The notes: generated from the sequence alone by a model not told the origin. DNA of 64,000 nt from Congregibacter variabilis (GCF_045689235.1 NZ_CP136864.1:3286001-3350000); one strand, 5' to 3'; shown: positions 1 to 9,449, counted from the stretch's first letter. Numbers and translations are program-made.

Positions 1-1156
1 TGTAGGACAGCAGCAGCATTGGCGCGGCCATGCCTGCGCCAAGCGCGGCGAACACGCTCAGACCCTGCGCCGGTGGTTGCACCAGCGCATAACCCAGTGC
101 GGTACCCATAAAGGGCGCGGTACAGGGGCTTGCGACCACAACCGCGAGCACGCCAGTAAAGAAGCTACCCGTGGAGCCACCGCTTTGTGCCAGATCGCTA
201 CCGAGGTTCATAAATCGGCTGCCCAGCTCCACCATGCCACTGAGCGCCAGTCCCATGACCACAAACAGATAGGCAAGACCAATGACAAAACCCGGTGACT
301 GGAGCTGGAACCCCCATCCGATAGCCTGTCCTGCTCCACGTAAGCCCAGCAGAATGCCGGCCACCAACAAAAAACTCAAAATCACGCCGGCGCTGTAAAG
401 CCAGCCATGACGTCGACGTTGATTCACCGGTGCTGACGCAAATCCCAGCACTTTCAGCGAGAGGATGGGTAGAACACAGGGCATGAGGTTGAGGATGATG
501 CCCCCCGCGAAAGCCAGCAGCATCATGAACAACAAACTCTGGCTGGGAGCCGGATTACTTGGGAGCAAAGAGCTGCTGGGCGCTCTGCGGGCGGGAGTGT
601 TTATCTCCCTTATCTCACCGTTTTCGTCGATGTTGAAAGTTTGCGTGCGCGGGGGATAGCAAAGCCCCGCGTCTGCGCAGCCCTGGGAGGTCACACGAAG
701 CTGCCCTCCTGCAAGGGGGCCTGGCGTAAGGAGTTCAATATCCACGCCATCGTAATACACCTCAACGCGGCCAAAGAATTCATCCTCTCGCACAATTGCC
801 GATGGAAACTCCGGCGTGAGTGTTGATGACTCGGTGCCATTGGAAAATTCGAAGCGAAACGCATGCTGGTAAAGGTAGTAACCCGGAGGCATTTGCCAGA
901 TAAGAAGCAGCGTATTGCTGGATATGGGCTCTACGGCCAGCGGGTAAGCTTCTTCTACCGGCAGAAACTCTTGCTCAACAAACTCATTGCCCAGGGGCGC
1001 CGCAGCGGATGTTAAGGCGCTTTGGCTGAGCGCTGTGGACTGCGCGAGCACTGTGCTCGTCCACAGGAGCGAGCAAAGGGCAAACAGCAGGCCCACAGAA
1101 CGCCTACCTCGCGCGGGAGTTGCTGTTGCAAAATGTGTCGCTGAACGTAATGTCAT
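1..1156 (-). CDS. dsbD: Thiol:disulfide interchange protein DsbD family (partial, C-terminus beyond window)
   Basis: The frame is open from an ATG at 1156 to the window edge, giving about 385 residues. An N-terminal signal peptide ends near VLAQS. The periplasmic alpha domain carries the Cys pair in QGCADAGLCYPP, as in E. coli DsbD. Membrane segments then follow with the two half-motifs LMPCVLP and SPCTAPF, whose cysteines relay electrons across the inner membrane. The C-terminal thioredoxin domain would lie outside the window. The family moves reducing power from cytoplasmic thioredoxin to periplasmic partners such as DsbC and cytochrome c maturation proteins. The LNLMPCVLP version of the first motif also occurs in ScsB-type relatives, so the exact subfamily is less certain than the family. 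Confidence 0.88.
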   Translation of the reverse strand, partial: MTLRSATHFATATPARGRRSVGLLFALCSLLWTSTVLAQSTALSQSALTSAAAPLGNEFVEQEFLPVEEAYPLAVEPISSNTLLLIWQMPPGYYLYQHAFRFEFSNGTESSTLTPEFPSAIVREDEFFGRVEVYYDGVDIELLTPGPLAGGQLRVTSQGCADAGLCYPPRTQTFNIDENGEIREINTPARRAPSSSLLPSNPAPSQSLLFMMLLAFAGGIILNLMPCVLPILSLKVLGFASAPVNQRRRHGWLYSAGVILSFLLVAGILLGLRGAGQAIGWGFQLQSPGFVIGLAYLFVVMGLALSGMVELGSRFMNLGSDLAQSGGSTGSFFTGVLAVVVASPCTAPFMGTALGYALVQPPAQGLSVFAALGAGMAAPMLLLSY

Positions 1157-1403
1157 GAGTAGGGCCTTGCCGATTCTGCCTAGTGTAACGTGCTCAAGAT
1201 GCACAGATGTAGTGCGTGTTTGCCTGGCGGGTCTTTTGCCACCATTTTTGATCGCCAGGTAGGCCGTCTCCCCAGAAGCTCTGTCTGCCGCGAAACAACG
1301 TGATGCAATGCGGTGTTGCCCCTCGCATGTTGCTAAACTTGAGTCAGACAAGGCCACGTACCGGCACAGGCAGATATTTACTCCCTGGAGGAAGTTTTGG
1401 TTC

Positions 1404-1856
1404 ATGATTGATCTTAGAGTTCCCCTGTTAGCGCTTTTTACTGTTGTTGGCGTGAACGCATTCGCACAGGTCCCCGAGGTTTCTGGTGCCTGGGTGCGGG
1501 CAATGCCGCCCGGACAGCATATGACTGCTGCTTACCTACAGTTGCGCAATCTCACTGCAGGCACGGTGTCGATCACGGGTGTCCACTCTGATGTCGGTAT
1601 GGCCAGCCTGCACGAAACGCGCCTCGAGGGCGGTCGCTCATCGATGCGCGCCGTTGATAGTCTGGATCTTGCAGCGGGTGAGGCGATTAGCATGGAGCCA
1701 GGTGGCTTGCATATCATGCTCATGGGTTTGGAGACGACACCTGTTGAGGGCGATATTGTGCCTGTCTGTTTGCAAACGAGCGAGGGCGAGGTCTGCGCAG
1801 ATGCGCAGGTTCAGCGCGCAGCGCCCGATACCCAAGGCAGCCATGATCACCACTAA
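1404..1856 (+). CDS. PCuAC-type periplasmic copper chaperone
   Basis: The product has 150 residues with a signal peptide ending near NAFAQ. The start is taken at ATG 1404 because a GGAGGAAG ribosome site lies just upstream; a longer frame from 1308 lacks one. The copper-binding pattern of the PCuAC family is visible: His in SLHETRL, Met in SSMRAV, then the GGLHIMLMGL segment, the H-x(n)-M-x(n)-H-x-M arrangement. The C-terminus ends in a His-rich SHDHH tail that may add metal ligands. Such proteins deliver Cu(I) to the CuA site of cytochrome c oxidase. It lies 18 nt upstream of the DUF2333 gene, probably in the same transcript. No partner oxidase or Sco gene is in view. Confidence 0.85.
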   Translation: MIDLRVPLLALFTVVGVNAFAQVPEVSGAWVRAMPPGQHMTAAYLQLRNLTAGTVSITGVHSDVGMASLHETRLEGGRSSMRAVDSLDLAAGEAISMEPGGLHIMLMGLETTPVEGDIVPVCLQTSEGEVCADAQVQRAAPDTQGSHDHH

Positions 1857-1874
1857 GTACTGGAAGCGATCTTC

Positions 1875-2963
1875 ATGACCGATGACACAAATGCCAGCTC
1901 CGACATCCCTAAGCTTGGCTGGGGTCGACGCTTGCGCAACTTTGCCGATGATTACCTGCCGCAGGGGCGGTGGCTGTCGATCACGCTGGCCACGTTTGTC
2001 GTGTATTCGCTGGTGGTGCTTGTTCTGGGCGTCTACTGGAGCGTTACGCCCGCAGAGTTCGATGTCGTTGAGCGGGCTCGAAGCTACACTACGAGTCTCG
2101 CTGCCAGTGATGCCGCAGCCGCGCCGGTAACCGGTGCAGTAACTACTGCGGCTTTGCTCGGGGTCGTGGACACCATGCTGTCAAAGCCCGGTGGGTATCT
2201 GCGTAACGATAGATTTCCGCCGGGTGTCTACCTGGACAATATCCCCAACTGGGAGTACGGCGCGCTTATTCAGTCACGGGACTTGGTGCGTGCGATGCGC
2301 GAGTTCTTTTCACGCTCGCAATCCCAGTCCAAGGAAGATGGGGACCTGTCTCTTGCAGAGCCACTGCTGAACTTCCAGTCAAACAGCTGGCTGCTTCCCG
2401 CCTCAGAAAACGAATACCGCAAGGCCATGCGATCGACACAAGCTTACCTTCAGCGATTGATGGACCCCAATGCCCAGAATGCACAGTTCTATGCGCGAGC
2501 GGACAATCTCCGCGAGTGGTTGGCGATGGTGAACACCCGCTTGGGGAGCCTTTCTCAGCGACTGTCGGCGAGCGTGTCCGAGCGACGTCTGAACACGGAT
2601 CTTGCTGGAGATGGCAATGCGAGTCAGTCCACGGCGGCACCCAGTGAGTTGGAGGTGCGGACACCCTGGAACGAGATTGACGACGTGTTTTATGAATCCC
2701 GGGGTGCGGCCTGGGCTCTCATTCATTTCTTAAAGGCAGTGGAGGTCGACTTTGCTGATATTTTGCAAAACAAGAATGCCCAGGTGAGCCTGCGACAAAT
2801 CGTCAGGGAGCTTGAAGGCACGCAGGGTGTTGTGTGGAGTCCGCTTATTCTTAACGGCTCTGGGTTTGGCCCGCTGGCAAATCACTCTCTGGTGATGGCG
2901 TCCTATATCAGTCGCGCTAACGCTGCGATCATTGATCTTCGGGACCTGTTGTCTCAGGGCTGA
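1875..2963 (+). CDS. DUF2333 family inner-membrane protein
   Basis: The product has 362 residues. One membrane segment lies at about residues 34-55, after a short charged N-terminus, followed by a large, probably periplasmic domain. The block around PPGVYLDNIPNWEYG and the later QSNSWLLPASENEYR segment are those I associate with DUF2333 proteins of Pseudomonas and relatives. Function is unknown. GGAAG precedes the ATG. It ends 8 nt from the convergent pentapeptide gene. Confidence 0.75.
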   Translation: MTDDTNASSDIPKLGWGRRLRNFADDYLPQGRWLSITLATFVVYSLVVLVLGVYWSVTPAEFDVVERARSYTTSLAASDAAAAPVTGAVTTAALLGVVDTMLSKPGGYLRNDRFPPGVYLDNIPNWEYGALIQSRDLVRAMREFFSRSQSQSKEDGDLSLAEPLLNFQSNSWLLPASENEYRKAMRSTQAYLQRLMDPNAQNAQFYARADNLREWLAMVNTRLGSLSQRLSASVSERRLNTDLAGDGNASQSTAAPSELEVRTPWNEIDDVFYESRGAAWALIHFLKAVEVDFADILQNKNAQVSLRQIVRELEGTQGVVWSPLILNGSGFGPLANHSLVMASYISRANAAIIDLRDLLSQG

Positions 2964-2971
2964 CGCGGGTT

Positions 2972-3316
2972 TCAGTCCTTGCGATAGCGCAGTCGAGTGC
3001 CGGTATCCAGCGACAGGCGAATCTCTTCGGCGCTCAGTTCTTCCGGGAAGTACACCCCCGAGAGCTTGGCATCCAGAAGGCTCGCGCCCTGAATATTGGT
3101 GGAGCGAAAATCGATGCCCGATAGATCTGCGTTACGAAAGTAAGAGTTAGAAAAGTCCAGGCCCTTCGCGTTCATGTTCCGAAGGTCGCGCCCGCGGTAA
3201 TCACCGTTTCGCAGCTTACTGGAATCCAGTGTGTCGCGTTGCTCGTTAAAGGCCTTGATGTCTTCCTGCCGCAACAGCTGGTACAGGGGGTCGGTCTTGA
3301 TATGCGGCTTGTCCAT
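2972..3316 (-). CDS. Small pentapeptide-repeat protein
   Basis: The product has 114 residues. Residues of about 37-90 show the A(D/N)LXX five-residue periodicity (GRDLRNMNAKGLDFSNSYF and onward), enough for roughly two to three coils of a right-handed quadrilateral beta helix. No signal peptide is visible, so it is probably cytoplasmic. Pentapeptide proteins range from gyrase protectors to structural proteins. This one is much shorter than the Qnr-type gyrase mimics (about 200 residues), so no function is assigned. The convergent neighbour is the DUF2333 gene; adenosine kinase lies upstream on the same strand. Confidence 0.7.
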   Translation of the reverse strand: MDKPHIKTDPLYQLLRQEDIKAFNEQRDTLDSSKLRNGDYRGRDLRNMNAKGLDFSNSYFRNADLSGIDFRSTNIQGASLLDAKLSGVYFPEELSAEEIRLSLDTGTRLRYRKD

Positions 3317-3387
3317 AATGACTACGATTCCTGATTTTGTCCGTGGGTTCGTTACTCAGCGTTTGGGGGCTGTCGGCTTTTGAGCCT

Positions 3388-4389
3388 TCAGCTCTTCCCA
3401 AAAAAGCTGTCCCGTAGTGTCCCATACTGTTCTGGCGCAAGGCGAGGCCCCCACTGGGATACCACAGTCCCGGCGGCAAAACTGGCAAACCGCCCGGCCG
3501 TTGGGAAGTCGTGCCCTTCGGTAAGTGCATACAGGAAAGCACCTGCGAACATATCGCCGGCACCATTGCTGTCCAGGGCATCTACCGAATGCACGGGTAT
3601 CTCGTGTAGCTGCTCGCCGTCAAAGCACACCGCTCCGTCGCCACCACGGGTGATTACAAAACGCTTGGCTGTATCTTTCATGGCTTCTACGGCGTCTGCA
3701 AGTTCGGTGGTGCCGGTCCAGCTTTTGGCCTCGGCATCATTGGCAAAGACCAGGTCTACGCCGGGCCCCACGATTTGTCGAAATTGCTCGGGAAAGAACT
3801 GCACCATGCCAGGATCCGAAAAACTCAGTGCCACAGGAATACCCGCGTCTTGAGCGACTTCCCTGGCACGAACGGCTGCAGCGAGGCCTGTTTCGGAGCT
3901 TACAAGGTAGCCTTCAATATAGACGTACTCGGAGTCGATGATGGCCTCGGGATTCAGCTGCTCGATGCTCAGTTTCTCGGAGGCTCCCAGATAGGTGTTC
4001 ATACTGCGCTCAGCGTCGGGAGTCACCAGCACCAGGCACTTGCCTGTGGGCTCATCGGTTCTCACCGGAGCCGAGAAACTGACGCCTGCATCGCGCAGGT
4101 CGGAGACATAAATACGACCGTCGGCGTCATCAGCCACACGACAGGTCATAAAGCATTCCCCACCAAACAGCGCCGTGGCGATGACGGAGTTGCCGGCGCT
4201 GCCACCGCTGGCGTGATTCGCTTCTACCAAGTGTCCGTCCAGGGCCCGCAAGAGTGCTCCGCGACGGTTGCTGTCCACGAGGGTCATCAGCCCTTTCTCA
4301 ACGCCCAGTTCAGCCAGCAATGGATCGTCAACACGAATCTCTGTATCGACTAGTGCTGCGCCGAGTCCGTACACCTTAAAACGCTTCAT
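3388..4389 (-). CDS. PfkB-family adenosine kinase-like sugar/nucleoside kinase
   Basis: The product has 333 residues, normal for the ribokinase/PfkB fold. The N-terminal substrate lid holds the GGSAGNSVIA signature. The C-terminal catalytic signature DSNGAGDMFAGAFLYALT carries the GAGD anion hole and the catalytic Asp. The closest type I recognise is the bacterial adenosine kinase that phosphorylates adenosine, or a related nucleoside, to the monophosphate. Substrate cannot be fixed from sequence alone. ATG at 4389 is the only good start, just before the RYVRV-like KRFKVYGLGAALVD strand that opens the fold. Confidence 0.8.
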   Translation of the reverse strand: MKRFKVYGLGAALVDTEIRVDDPLLAELGVEKGLMTLVDSNRRGALLRALDGHLVEANHASGGSAGNSVIATALFGGECFMTCRVADDADGRIYVSDLRDAGVSFSAPVRTDEPTGKCLVLVTPDAERSMNTYLGASEKLSIEQLNPEAIIDSEYVYIEGYLVSSETGLAAAVRAREVAQDAGIPVALSFSDPGMVQFFPEQFRQIVGPGVDLVFANDAEAKSWTGTTELADAVEAMKDTAKRFVITRGGDGAVCFDGEQLHEIPVHSVDALDSNGAGDMFAGAFLYALTEGHDFPTAGRFASFAAGTVVSQWGPRLAPEQYGTLRDSFFGKS

Positions 4390-4512
4390 GTTCTATCCTG
4401 AGCACAAATGAGCGCGGCATTATGCGCATCTTGCACGGCGATGTGTAGGGCGGCATCGAAAAGTTCCCTTGCAAGTGGCTGACGGACCTGCCCCGAAGTA
4501 CACTGCGCGGCC

Positions 4513-6762
4513 ATGGCCAGTTCTCTTCAATTTTTGCGTAAGCTCCTCATCGTTCTCGCCTGCGTCGTATTCGCCGGGCTGTTCTATCTGAATGCGCTTA
4601 TCACCAATACCTTCGAAAGCAAACGCTACGCATTGCCTGCGCAGGTCTATGCGCGTCCGCTGGAGCTTTTTGTCGGCGCGCGGCTCCCTCAGACTGCCGT
4701 GGTGCAGGAATTGGAGCGCCTGGGATATCGCCGAGTCGACCGTGTGCGCGATCGCGGTCAGTACGAGGTTTTTGGAACGCGTATGCGACTTCACAGTAGA
4801 GGCTTTGTGTTCCCCGACGGGCGCGAGCCCGCACGCATGGCTACTTTGGAGTTTTCTGGCGCCTCACTGGCGGCGCTGAGCAGTGCTGGCGCCGAGCTGG
4901 ATATTTTGCGCCTGGAACCCACCAAAATGGGCGGTATCTATCCTGCACACGGTGAGGACCGTATTTTGCTGCGCCTCGATCAGGTGCCCGATACGCTTCA
5001 GAGTGGCCTGCTGGCTATTGAAGACCGAAGTTTTTATTCGCATTGGGGGTTTTCGCCGACGGGTATTGCTCGTGCTGCCCTTGGCAATATGCGCTCCGGG
5101 CGTGTGGTCGCCGGTGGTAGCACCGTCACGCAGCAACTGGTCAAGAACTACTACCTGAGTTCTGAACGTACTCTCAGGCGTAAGGTACTTGAGCTGCTAA
5201 TGGCCGTGCTCATCGAAGTGCACTACGAGAAGTCACAGATTCTCGAGAGCTATCTTAACGAGGTGTATCTGGGCCAGGATGGTCCCCGCGCTATTCATGG
5301 ATTTGCCCTTGCTGCATTGCACTACTTTGACAGGCCTCTGGAAGAGCTGGGATTGCATCAGCAGGCGCTGTTGATCGGAATGATTCGGGGCCCGAGCCTG
5401 TACAACCCAAACCGCAATCCGAAGCGTGCGCGGGAGCGACGGGATCTGGTGCTTCAGGTGATGGCCGAGCAGGGACTGATCAATCAGGAGCAAGCCGTGG
5501 TGGCGCAGGCCATGCCTTTATCTGTGGGCGGTGCGCGGCGCATTGACAGTTACCCGGCGTATCTGGATCTGGTGCGGCGTCACTTGAAGGAACAGTATCG
5601 TAAGCAGGACTATGCGACGGCTGGCCTGCGAATCTTTACGCCCTTTGATCCCCGTCTGCAGGATCAGCTGGAGCGCAGTACGACCCGTGTCATGGATATG
5701 CTGAATCCGGCGGGCGACCTTCAGACCGCTAGTGTTGTGACGCGCACCGTTAACGGCGAGGTGGTGGCTATTGTGGGGGGGCGAAAGCCGCGGGCAGCAG
5801 GATTCAATCGAGCCCTGGATGCCAGGCGCCCCGCAGGCTCTCTACTGAAACCGGCGGTTTATCTTGCTGCTCTGGAGCAATCAGAGCGCTACACCCTGGC
5901 GACGCCGCTGGACGACTCGCCCTTGCGTATAGCCGGACCTAACGGGGACGTCTGGGCGCCGCGCAATTTTGATCGGGAATCCCATGGTGATGTCCTTCTG
6001 CATCGCGCGCTCGCCAAGTCCTACAATCAGGCCACTGCCCGTCTGGGTATGGATATAGGTTTGCCCGCGGTGGTTGATATGTTGCAACGTCTGGGCCTTC
6101 GCCAGGATGTTCCAAAAGTGCCATCGCTGGTGCTCGGCGCCGGTGAATACTCACCGCTGATGATGGCGCGGTTGTATCAGACCATTGCCGTAGACGGAAC
6201 TCGTACCCCTTTGAGGAGCATTCTTTCTATTGTGAATCGCGAGGGAGCAATTCTTCGCAACAACATCACTGAATACGAGCGCGCGGTAGATCCCCGAGCC
6301 ATACATCTGTTGCACTACGCCTTGCGCGAGGTAGTTCGCGAGGGCACCGGGCGCGGCGTTTACCGCAGTCTTGCCGACGACTTCCATGTGGCGGGCAAAA
6401 CCGGCACCACCAACGATGGACGAGACTCCTGGTTTGCGGGTTTTTCTGGCGATCTGCTCGCCGTGACCTGGATCGGCCGCGACAATAACGATGCCACAGG
6501 GCTCACCGGGTCCAGCGGAGCTCTGCGCGTATGGGCGGACTTTATGGCGAAAGCGGCCGGTCGGCCCTTGAGCTATCGTATGCCCGGTGGTGTAGAGCTG
6601 CATCGCATAGATGATGTCAGCGGGGATCTTACCGGCGAGGGTTGCCAGAATGCCCGCTTGCTGCCATTTATCGTGGGTTCTCAGCCTGAGAGTAGTACCG
6701 GGTGTCAGCCCAGGGCAGAGGGTATTCGCGGCTGGTTCGAAAAACTGTTTGGTGGTGATTAA
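4513..6762 (+). CDS. mrcB: Penicillin-binding protein 1b, bifunctional glycosyltransferase/transpeptidase
   Basis: The product has 749 residues: a short cytoplasmic tail, one membrane anchor (about 8-28), a UB2H-like segment (about 35-110), a GT51 glycosyltransferase and a class A transpeptidase. The glycosyltransferase signature EDRSFYSHWG has its catalytic Glu at 170, and GGSTVTQQLVKN follows. The transpeptidase motifs are S443-LLK, S503-Y-N and K629-TGT. It polymerises and cross-links peptidoglycan from lipid II. The UB2H region is what an outer-membrane Lpo activator contacts. The next gene, which starts in the last base of this one (TAATG), encodes such a lipoprotein candidate. Confidence 0.95.
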   Translation: MASSLQFLRKLLIVLACVVFAGLFYLNALITNTFESKRYALPAQVYARPLELFVGARLPQTAVVQELERLGYRRVDRVRDRGQYEVFGTRMRLHSRGFVFPDGREPARMATLEFSGASLAALSSAGAELDILRLEPTKMGGIYPAHGEDRILLRLDQVPDTLQSGLLAIEDRSFYSHWGFSPTGIARAALGNMRSGRVVAGGSTVTQQLVKNYYLSSERTLRRKVLELLMAVLIEVHYEKSQILESYLNEVYLGQDGPRAIHGFALAALHYFDRPLEELGLHQQALLIGMIRGPSLYNPNRNPKRARERRDLVLQVMAEQGLINQEQAVVAQAMPLSVGGARRIDSYPAYLDLVRRHLKEQYRKQDYATAGLRIFTPFDPRLQDQLERSTTRVMDMLNPAGDLQTASVVTRTVNGEVVAIVGGRKPRAAGFNRALDARRPAGSLLKPAVYLAALEQSERYTLATPLDDSPLRIAGPNGDVWAPRNFDRESHGDVLLHRALAKSYNQATARLGMDIGLPAVVDMLQRLGLRQDVPKVPSLVLGAGEYSPLMMARLYQTIAVDGTRTPLRSILSIVNREGAILRNNITEYERAVDPRAIHLLHYALREVVREGTGRGVYRSLADDFHVAGKTGTTNDGRDSWFAGFSGDLLAVTWIGRDNNDATGLTGSSGALRVWADFMAKAAGRPLSYRMPGGVELHRIDDVSGDLTGEGCQNARLLPFIVGSQPESSTGCQPRAEGIRGWFEKLFGGD

Positions 6763-7187
6763 TGCCTGAATTGAAGCCGAAGTATTTTAGAGCTTTGCTG
6801 CTTGCGCTGGGGCTGCTGTTCTTAGGTGCCTGTGCTTCGGGTCCCGCGCCAGTGTCGCCAGAAGCCCCGGAGGCTAATCTGCCAAGGTCTCGCGTTCCTA
6901 CACCCACGCTACCTACAGACTCCACCGTTTCCCCCGCGGTAAGCCCCGTTGACAGTCTTCTTGAGGAGGCCCGGGCGTTTCGCGAGGGCGGAAACCTGTC
7001 GGCCAGCTTTGCCCGTCTCGAGCGTGCGCTGCGTATCGCTCCCCAGCGTGCAGAGGTGTACCTGGAACTTGCTCGAAGTCACGATGCAGCCGGCAGACCC
7101 CAGCGTGCTTCGGCCAGTGCCGAGAGAGGATTGTTGTATTGCTCTTCCTCGACCTGCGCCGCTTTGCGTAAATTTATTGAGTCCTAA
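6762..7187 (+). CDS. lpoP: TPR lipoprotein downstream of mrcB, LpoP-like PBP1b activator
   Basis: The product has 141 residues with a lipoprotein signal (LLFLGAC, lipidated Cys24). A Pro/Ser/Thr-rich linker follows (about 25-65), then tetratricopeptide-like helices (ARAFREGGNLSASFARLERAL and onward). In Pseudomonas aeruginosa a TPR lipoprotein encoded just after the PBP1b gene, LpoP, activates the synthase. Gene position, lipobox, linker and TPR all match that model. The start overlaps the mrcB stop by one base, implying translational coupling. The 3' end overlaps the convergent ABC gene by 4 nt. The function is inferred from arrangement and domain make-up, not proven. Confidence 0.72.
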   Translation: MPELKPKYFRALLLALGLLFLGACASGPAPVSPEAPEANLPRSRVPTPTLPTDSTVSPAVSPVDSLLEEARAFREGGNLSASFARLERALRIAPQRAEVYLELARSHDAAGRPQRASASAERGLLYCSSSTCAALRKFIES

Positions 7188-8668
7188 AGATCACTCACAA
7201 GAATCCTCGAGCCGTCTTCTTTCGGTTCGAATTGCAGTAGCTGGTTAATGCATCGAGGTAGTTCGCCGGCCGTATGACTTACGAATAGCAACTGACAGCG
7301 TCCCTCATCCACTACGTGATCCACCGCATCCAGCAGCAGTCGTCTGTGCCCGGGATCGAGGCTCAGCGTCGCTTCATCGAGTAGTAGCACGGCCGGTTCC
7401 TTGACCATGGCCCGAGCCAGGAGCACCAGACGTTGCAGACCAAAGCTGAGTGTGTGGAATTCTCGTGATCGCTCTGAGGCAAGTCCCAGAGCGCTTAGCC
7501 AGTGCCGTGCAGCAGCGCGCTGCTGGTCGCTCGGGCGGTCGCGAAGACCAATGCTGTCAAAGAAACCCGAGAGCACTACCGCCTCTACGCTGCTGCCATT
7601 AGGCACTGCAAACTGCATCCGGGCATCGACCCTCCCAAATCGCGCTTTAATCTCCCAAACACTTTCACCACTGCCCCGGCGTTTGCCAAACAGCGATACA
7701 TCCTGTCCGTAAGCCTTGTGATTGTCGCCAGTGAGCAGGTCAAGCAGCGTGCTTTTTCCACAGCCATTGGGTCCGGCGATGAGACTGTGTTGATTCGGGC
7801 CCATGCGCCAGTTGAGGTTCCGAAACACACAGAGATCGCCGAAAGAGACAGATACATTGTTGAGCTCTATGGTAGCGGTAACGCAGTCAGGTGCTTCCAG
7901 CCCCGGTTTGGCCGGCGGCAAGCCAAAGTCCAGCGGCGGAGCTTCCATCGCTTTTTGACCCTCAGGGCTACTGAGTACTTCCCGAGGACTACCCGTCGCA
8001 ACGATGCGTCCTCGCTCGAGAAGCATCAGGCGGTTGCAGGCGTCGGGGATCTCTTGCGGGCTGCGGCACAGCGTCAGAACGGCCGGTGTCTGCAAGATTA
8101 TGCTGTTGAGAGCTTCGTGGAGCCGTTGTTGTGTGGCAGCGTCTAAACCATCCAGGGGACTGTCCAGAATCAGTAGTGTGGGCTTGCTCAACAACGCGCT
8201 GGCCAAAAGTGCTTTGCGCATCTGGCCGGTGCTGATGTAACGCAGCCCCCGGTCCAGGATATCCTGCATATCCAGAAGCGCTACGAGCTGGTCCCATTCC
8301 TGTGCAGAGCAGCCCTCGGTCGGCAGTAGGTCGCGCACTCGGGTGCCGATATCCCTGGCGTTGCTTTCGAACTCCGCGCAATCGAGCTTTTGATCCCGCT
8401 CGCACAAGCGTCGACCCCGCTCGAAGCACACGTAGGCCGTGCCTCCGGTGCTCAGCTCATCGCTTCGCACCAGGCTGCCCGCGTAGCGCGTTTGCTCCCC
8501 GGCGATAATGGTCGCCAGCGCAGTCTTGCCAGCACCATTGGCGCCGAGAATGGCCCAGTGATCGCCCTGTTCCCACTGCCAGTTAATGCCCTGTAAAGCG
8601 GGTTTGGCGCGGTAACTGAGTGCCAGTTGTTGGGTGCAAAGCAAATAATCTTTGGGTGATTCGGGCAC
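7184..8668 (-). CDS. ModF-like protein with two ABC ATPase domains
   Basis: The product has 494 residues with two ABC cassettes. The first has Walker A GANGAGKTALATI and Walker B LLILDSPLDGLD. The second has GPNGCGKSTLLDLL and VLLLDEATLSLD, with LSFGLQRLVLLARAMV as its signature helix. There are no membrane segments. This tandem soluble layout, with the opening KDYLLCTQQLALSY, is that of E. coli ModF (PhrA), whose role is poorly defined. No molybdate permease genes are nearby. GTG at 8668 is chosen because GAGGAA sits 6 nt upstream. An ABC-F translation factor is less likely because the inter-domain ABC-F linker is not evident. Confidence 0.8.
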   Translation of the reverse strand: MPESPKDYLLCTQQLALSYRAKPALQGINWQWEQGDHWAILGANGAGKTALATIIAGEQTRYAGSLVRSDELSTGGTAYVCFERGRRLCERDQKLDCAEFESNARDIGTRVRDLLPTEGCSAQEWDQLVALLDMQDILDRGLRYISTGQMRKALLASALLSKPTLLILDSPLDGLDAATQQRLHEALNSIILQTPAVLTLCRSPQEIPDACNRLMLLERGRIVATGSPREVLSSPEGQKAMEAPPLDFGLPPAKPGLEAPDCVTATIELNNVSVSFGDLCVFRNLNWRMGPNQHSLIAGPNGCGKSTLLDLLTGDNHKAYGQDVSLFGKRRGSGESVWEIKARFGRVDARMQFAVPNGSSVEAVVLSGFFDSIGLRDRPSDQQRAAARHWLSALGLASERSREFHTLSFGLQRLVLLARAMVKEPAVLLLDEATLSLDPGHRRLLLDAVDHVVDEGRCQLLFVSHTAGELPRCINQLLQFEPKEDGSRILVSDL

Positions 8669-8839
8669 CGGTGATTCCTCATACGCAGTCCAAGGCAGTG
8701 TAATTGAGTCCAGCCAGTGGTGTGTAAAACGAAGTTTTTAGTCTCTGCGCTTGCGACTGCCATGTCCTGCTGGCTTAATCCCCTGTCAGAGAATATTCGC
8801 CTTAAGGCAAACACCCCTGTGTCCATCTCCCTATTACAA

Positions 8840-9436
8840 ATGGCCGAATCCGGTTTGGCCAGTCATCGACCCTCGCGTAAATGGTTGAAAGGGATCATGA
8901 AGCGGGCATCCGTTGCGCTGATATTGCAGCTTCGGGATGGCGAGCTTGGTGTTTGGATGATTCGCAGGGCAGAGCATGAGGGGGACCCCTGGTCGGGGCA
9001 GATGGCATTCCCCGGTGGGCGCATGGAGGCGGAGGACGAAAACGGCCTTGCTACAGCAAGAAGAGAAACCGAAGAAGAAATCGGCTTGCATCTCGGTACG
9101 CTGGAGCCTTGCATCGGTAAGCTTTCGGAGCTCAATGCGGTAAATAGTCGTTTTCGAGGTTTGGTGATATCGCCCTATGTTTTCCACCTCAAGCGCAGCG
9201 TGAACTTTCATCCAAACTACGAAGTTGCCGAGGTTGTTTGGGTGCCTCTGGAGTTTTTGCTGGATACGGACAACCGCGAGGAAATGGTCTGGGAGCGCAA
9301 CGGCATTCGCTTACGCATGCCCTGCTACTTCTATGAGGAAAGACGTATCTGGGGTCTGTCTTTGCGTATGCTCGATGAGTTGATGGATGTAGTGGCGGGG
9401 AAGTCTCCCGAGCGTCGCCGCTGGCGTCGCCGCTAG
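8840..9436 (+). CDS. Nudix hydrolase, probable CoA pyrophosphatase (NudL-like)
   Basis: The product has about 198 residues from the ATG at 8840. The segment GQMAFPGGRMEAEDENG followed by ARRETEEEIGL is a Nudix box, preceded by the GxxAFPGG stretch typical of the NudL/UPF0035 group that hydrolyses coenzyme A. The conserved glutamates for metal binding (REXXEE) are present. The start is uncertain: ATG 8762 and ATG 8897 are also in frame, and none has a strong ribosome site. Alignment with NudL by eye favours a start at least 20 residues before KRASVALI. The C-terminus is Arg-rich (SPERRRWRRR). Confidence 0.78.
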   Translation: MAESGLASHRPSRKWLKGIMKRASVALILQLRDGELGVWMIRRAEHEGDPWSGQMAFPGGRMEAEDENGLATARRETEEEIGLHLGTLEPCIGKLSELNAVNSRFRGLVISPYVFHLKRSVNFHPNYEVAEVVWVPLEFLLDTDNREEMVWERNGIRLRMPCYFYEERRIWGLSLRMLDELMDVVAGKSPERRRWRRR

Positions 9437-9449
9437 GCGGCCAGACAGT

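Noticed and set aside
1223..1259. 7-bp inverted repeat (CCTGGCG...CGCCAGG) between the dsbD start and the PCuAC gene
   Set aside because: The 23-base loop is large and the stem short; it lacks a T run, so neither a terminator nor an operator can be supported. The rest of 1157-1403 shows nothing.
3775..4353. 192-codon open frame opposite adenosine kinase
   Set aside because: Antisense shadow with no family features.
7502..8146. 214-codon open frame opposite the ModF-like gene
   Set aside because: It lies fully antisense to a protein with two complete ATPase cassettes and has no recognisable domain; a shadow frame.
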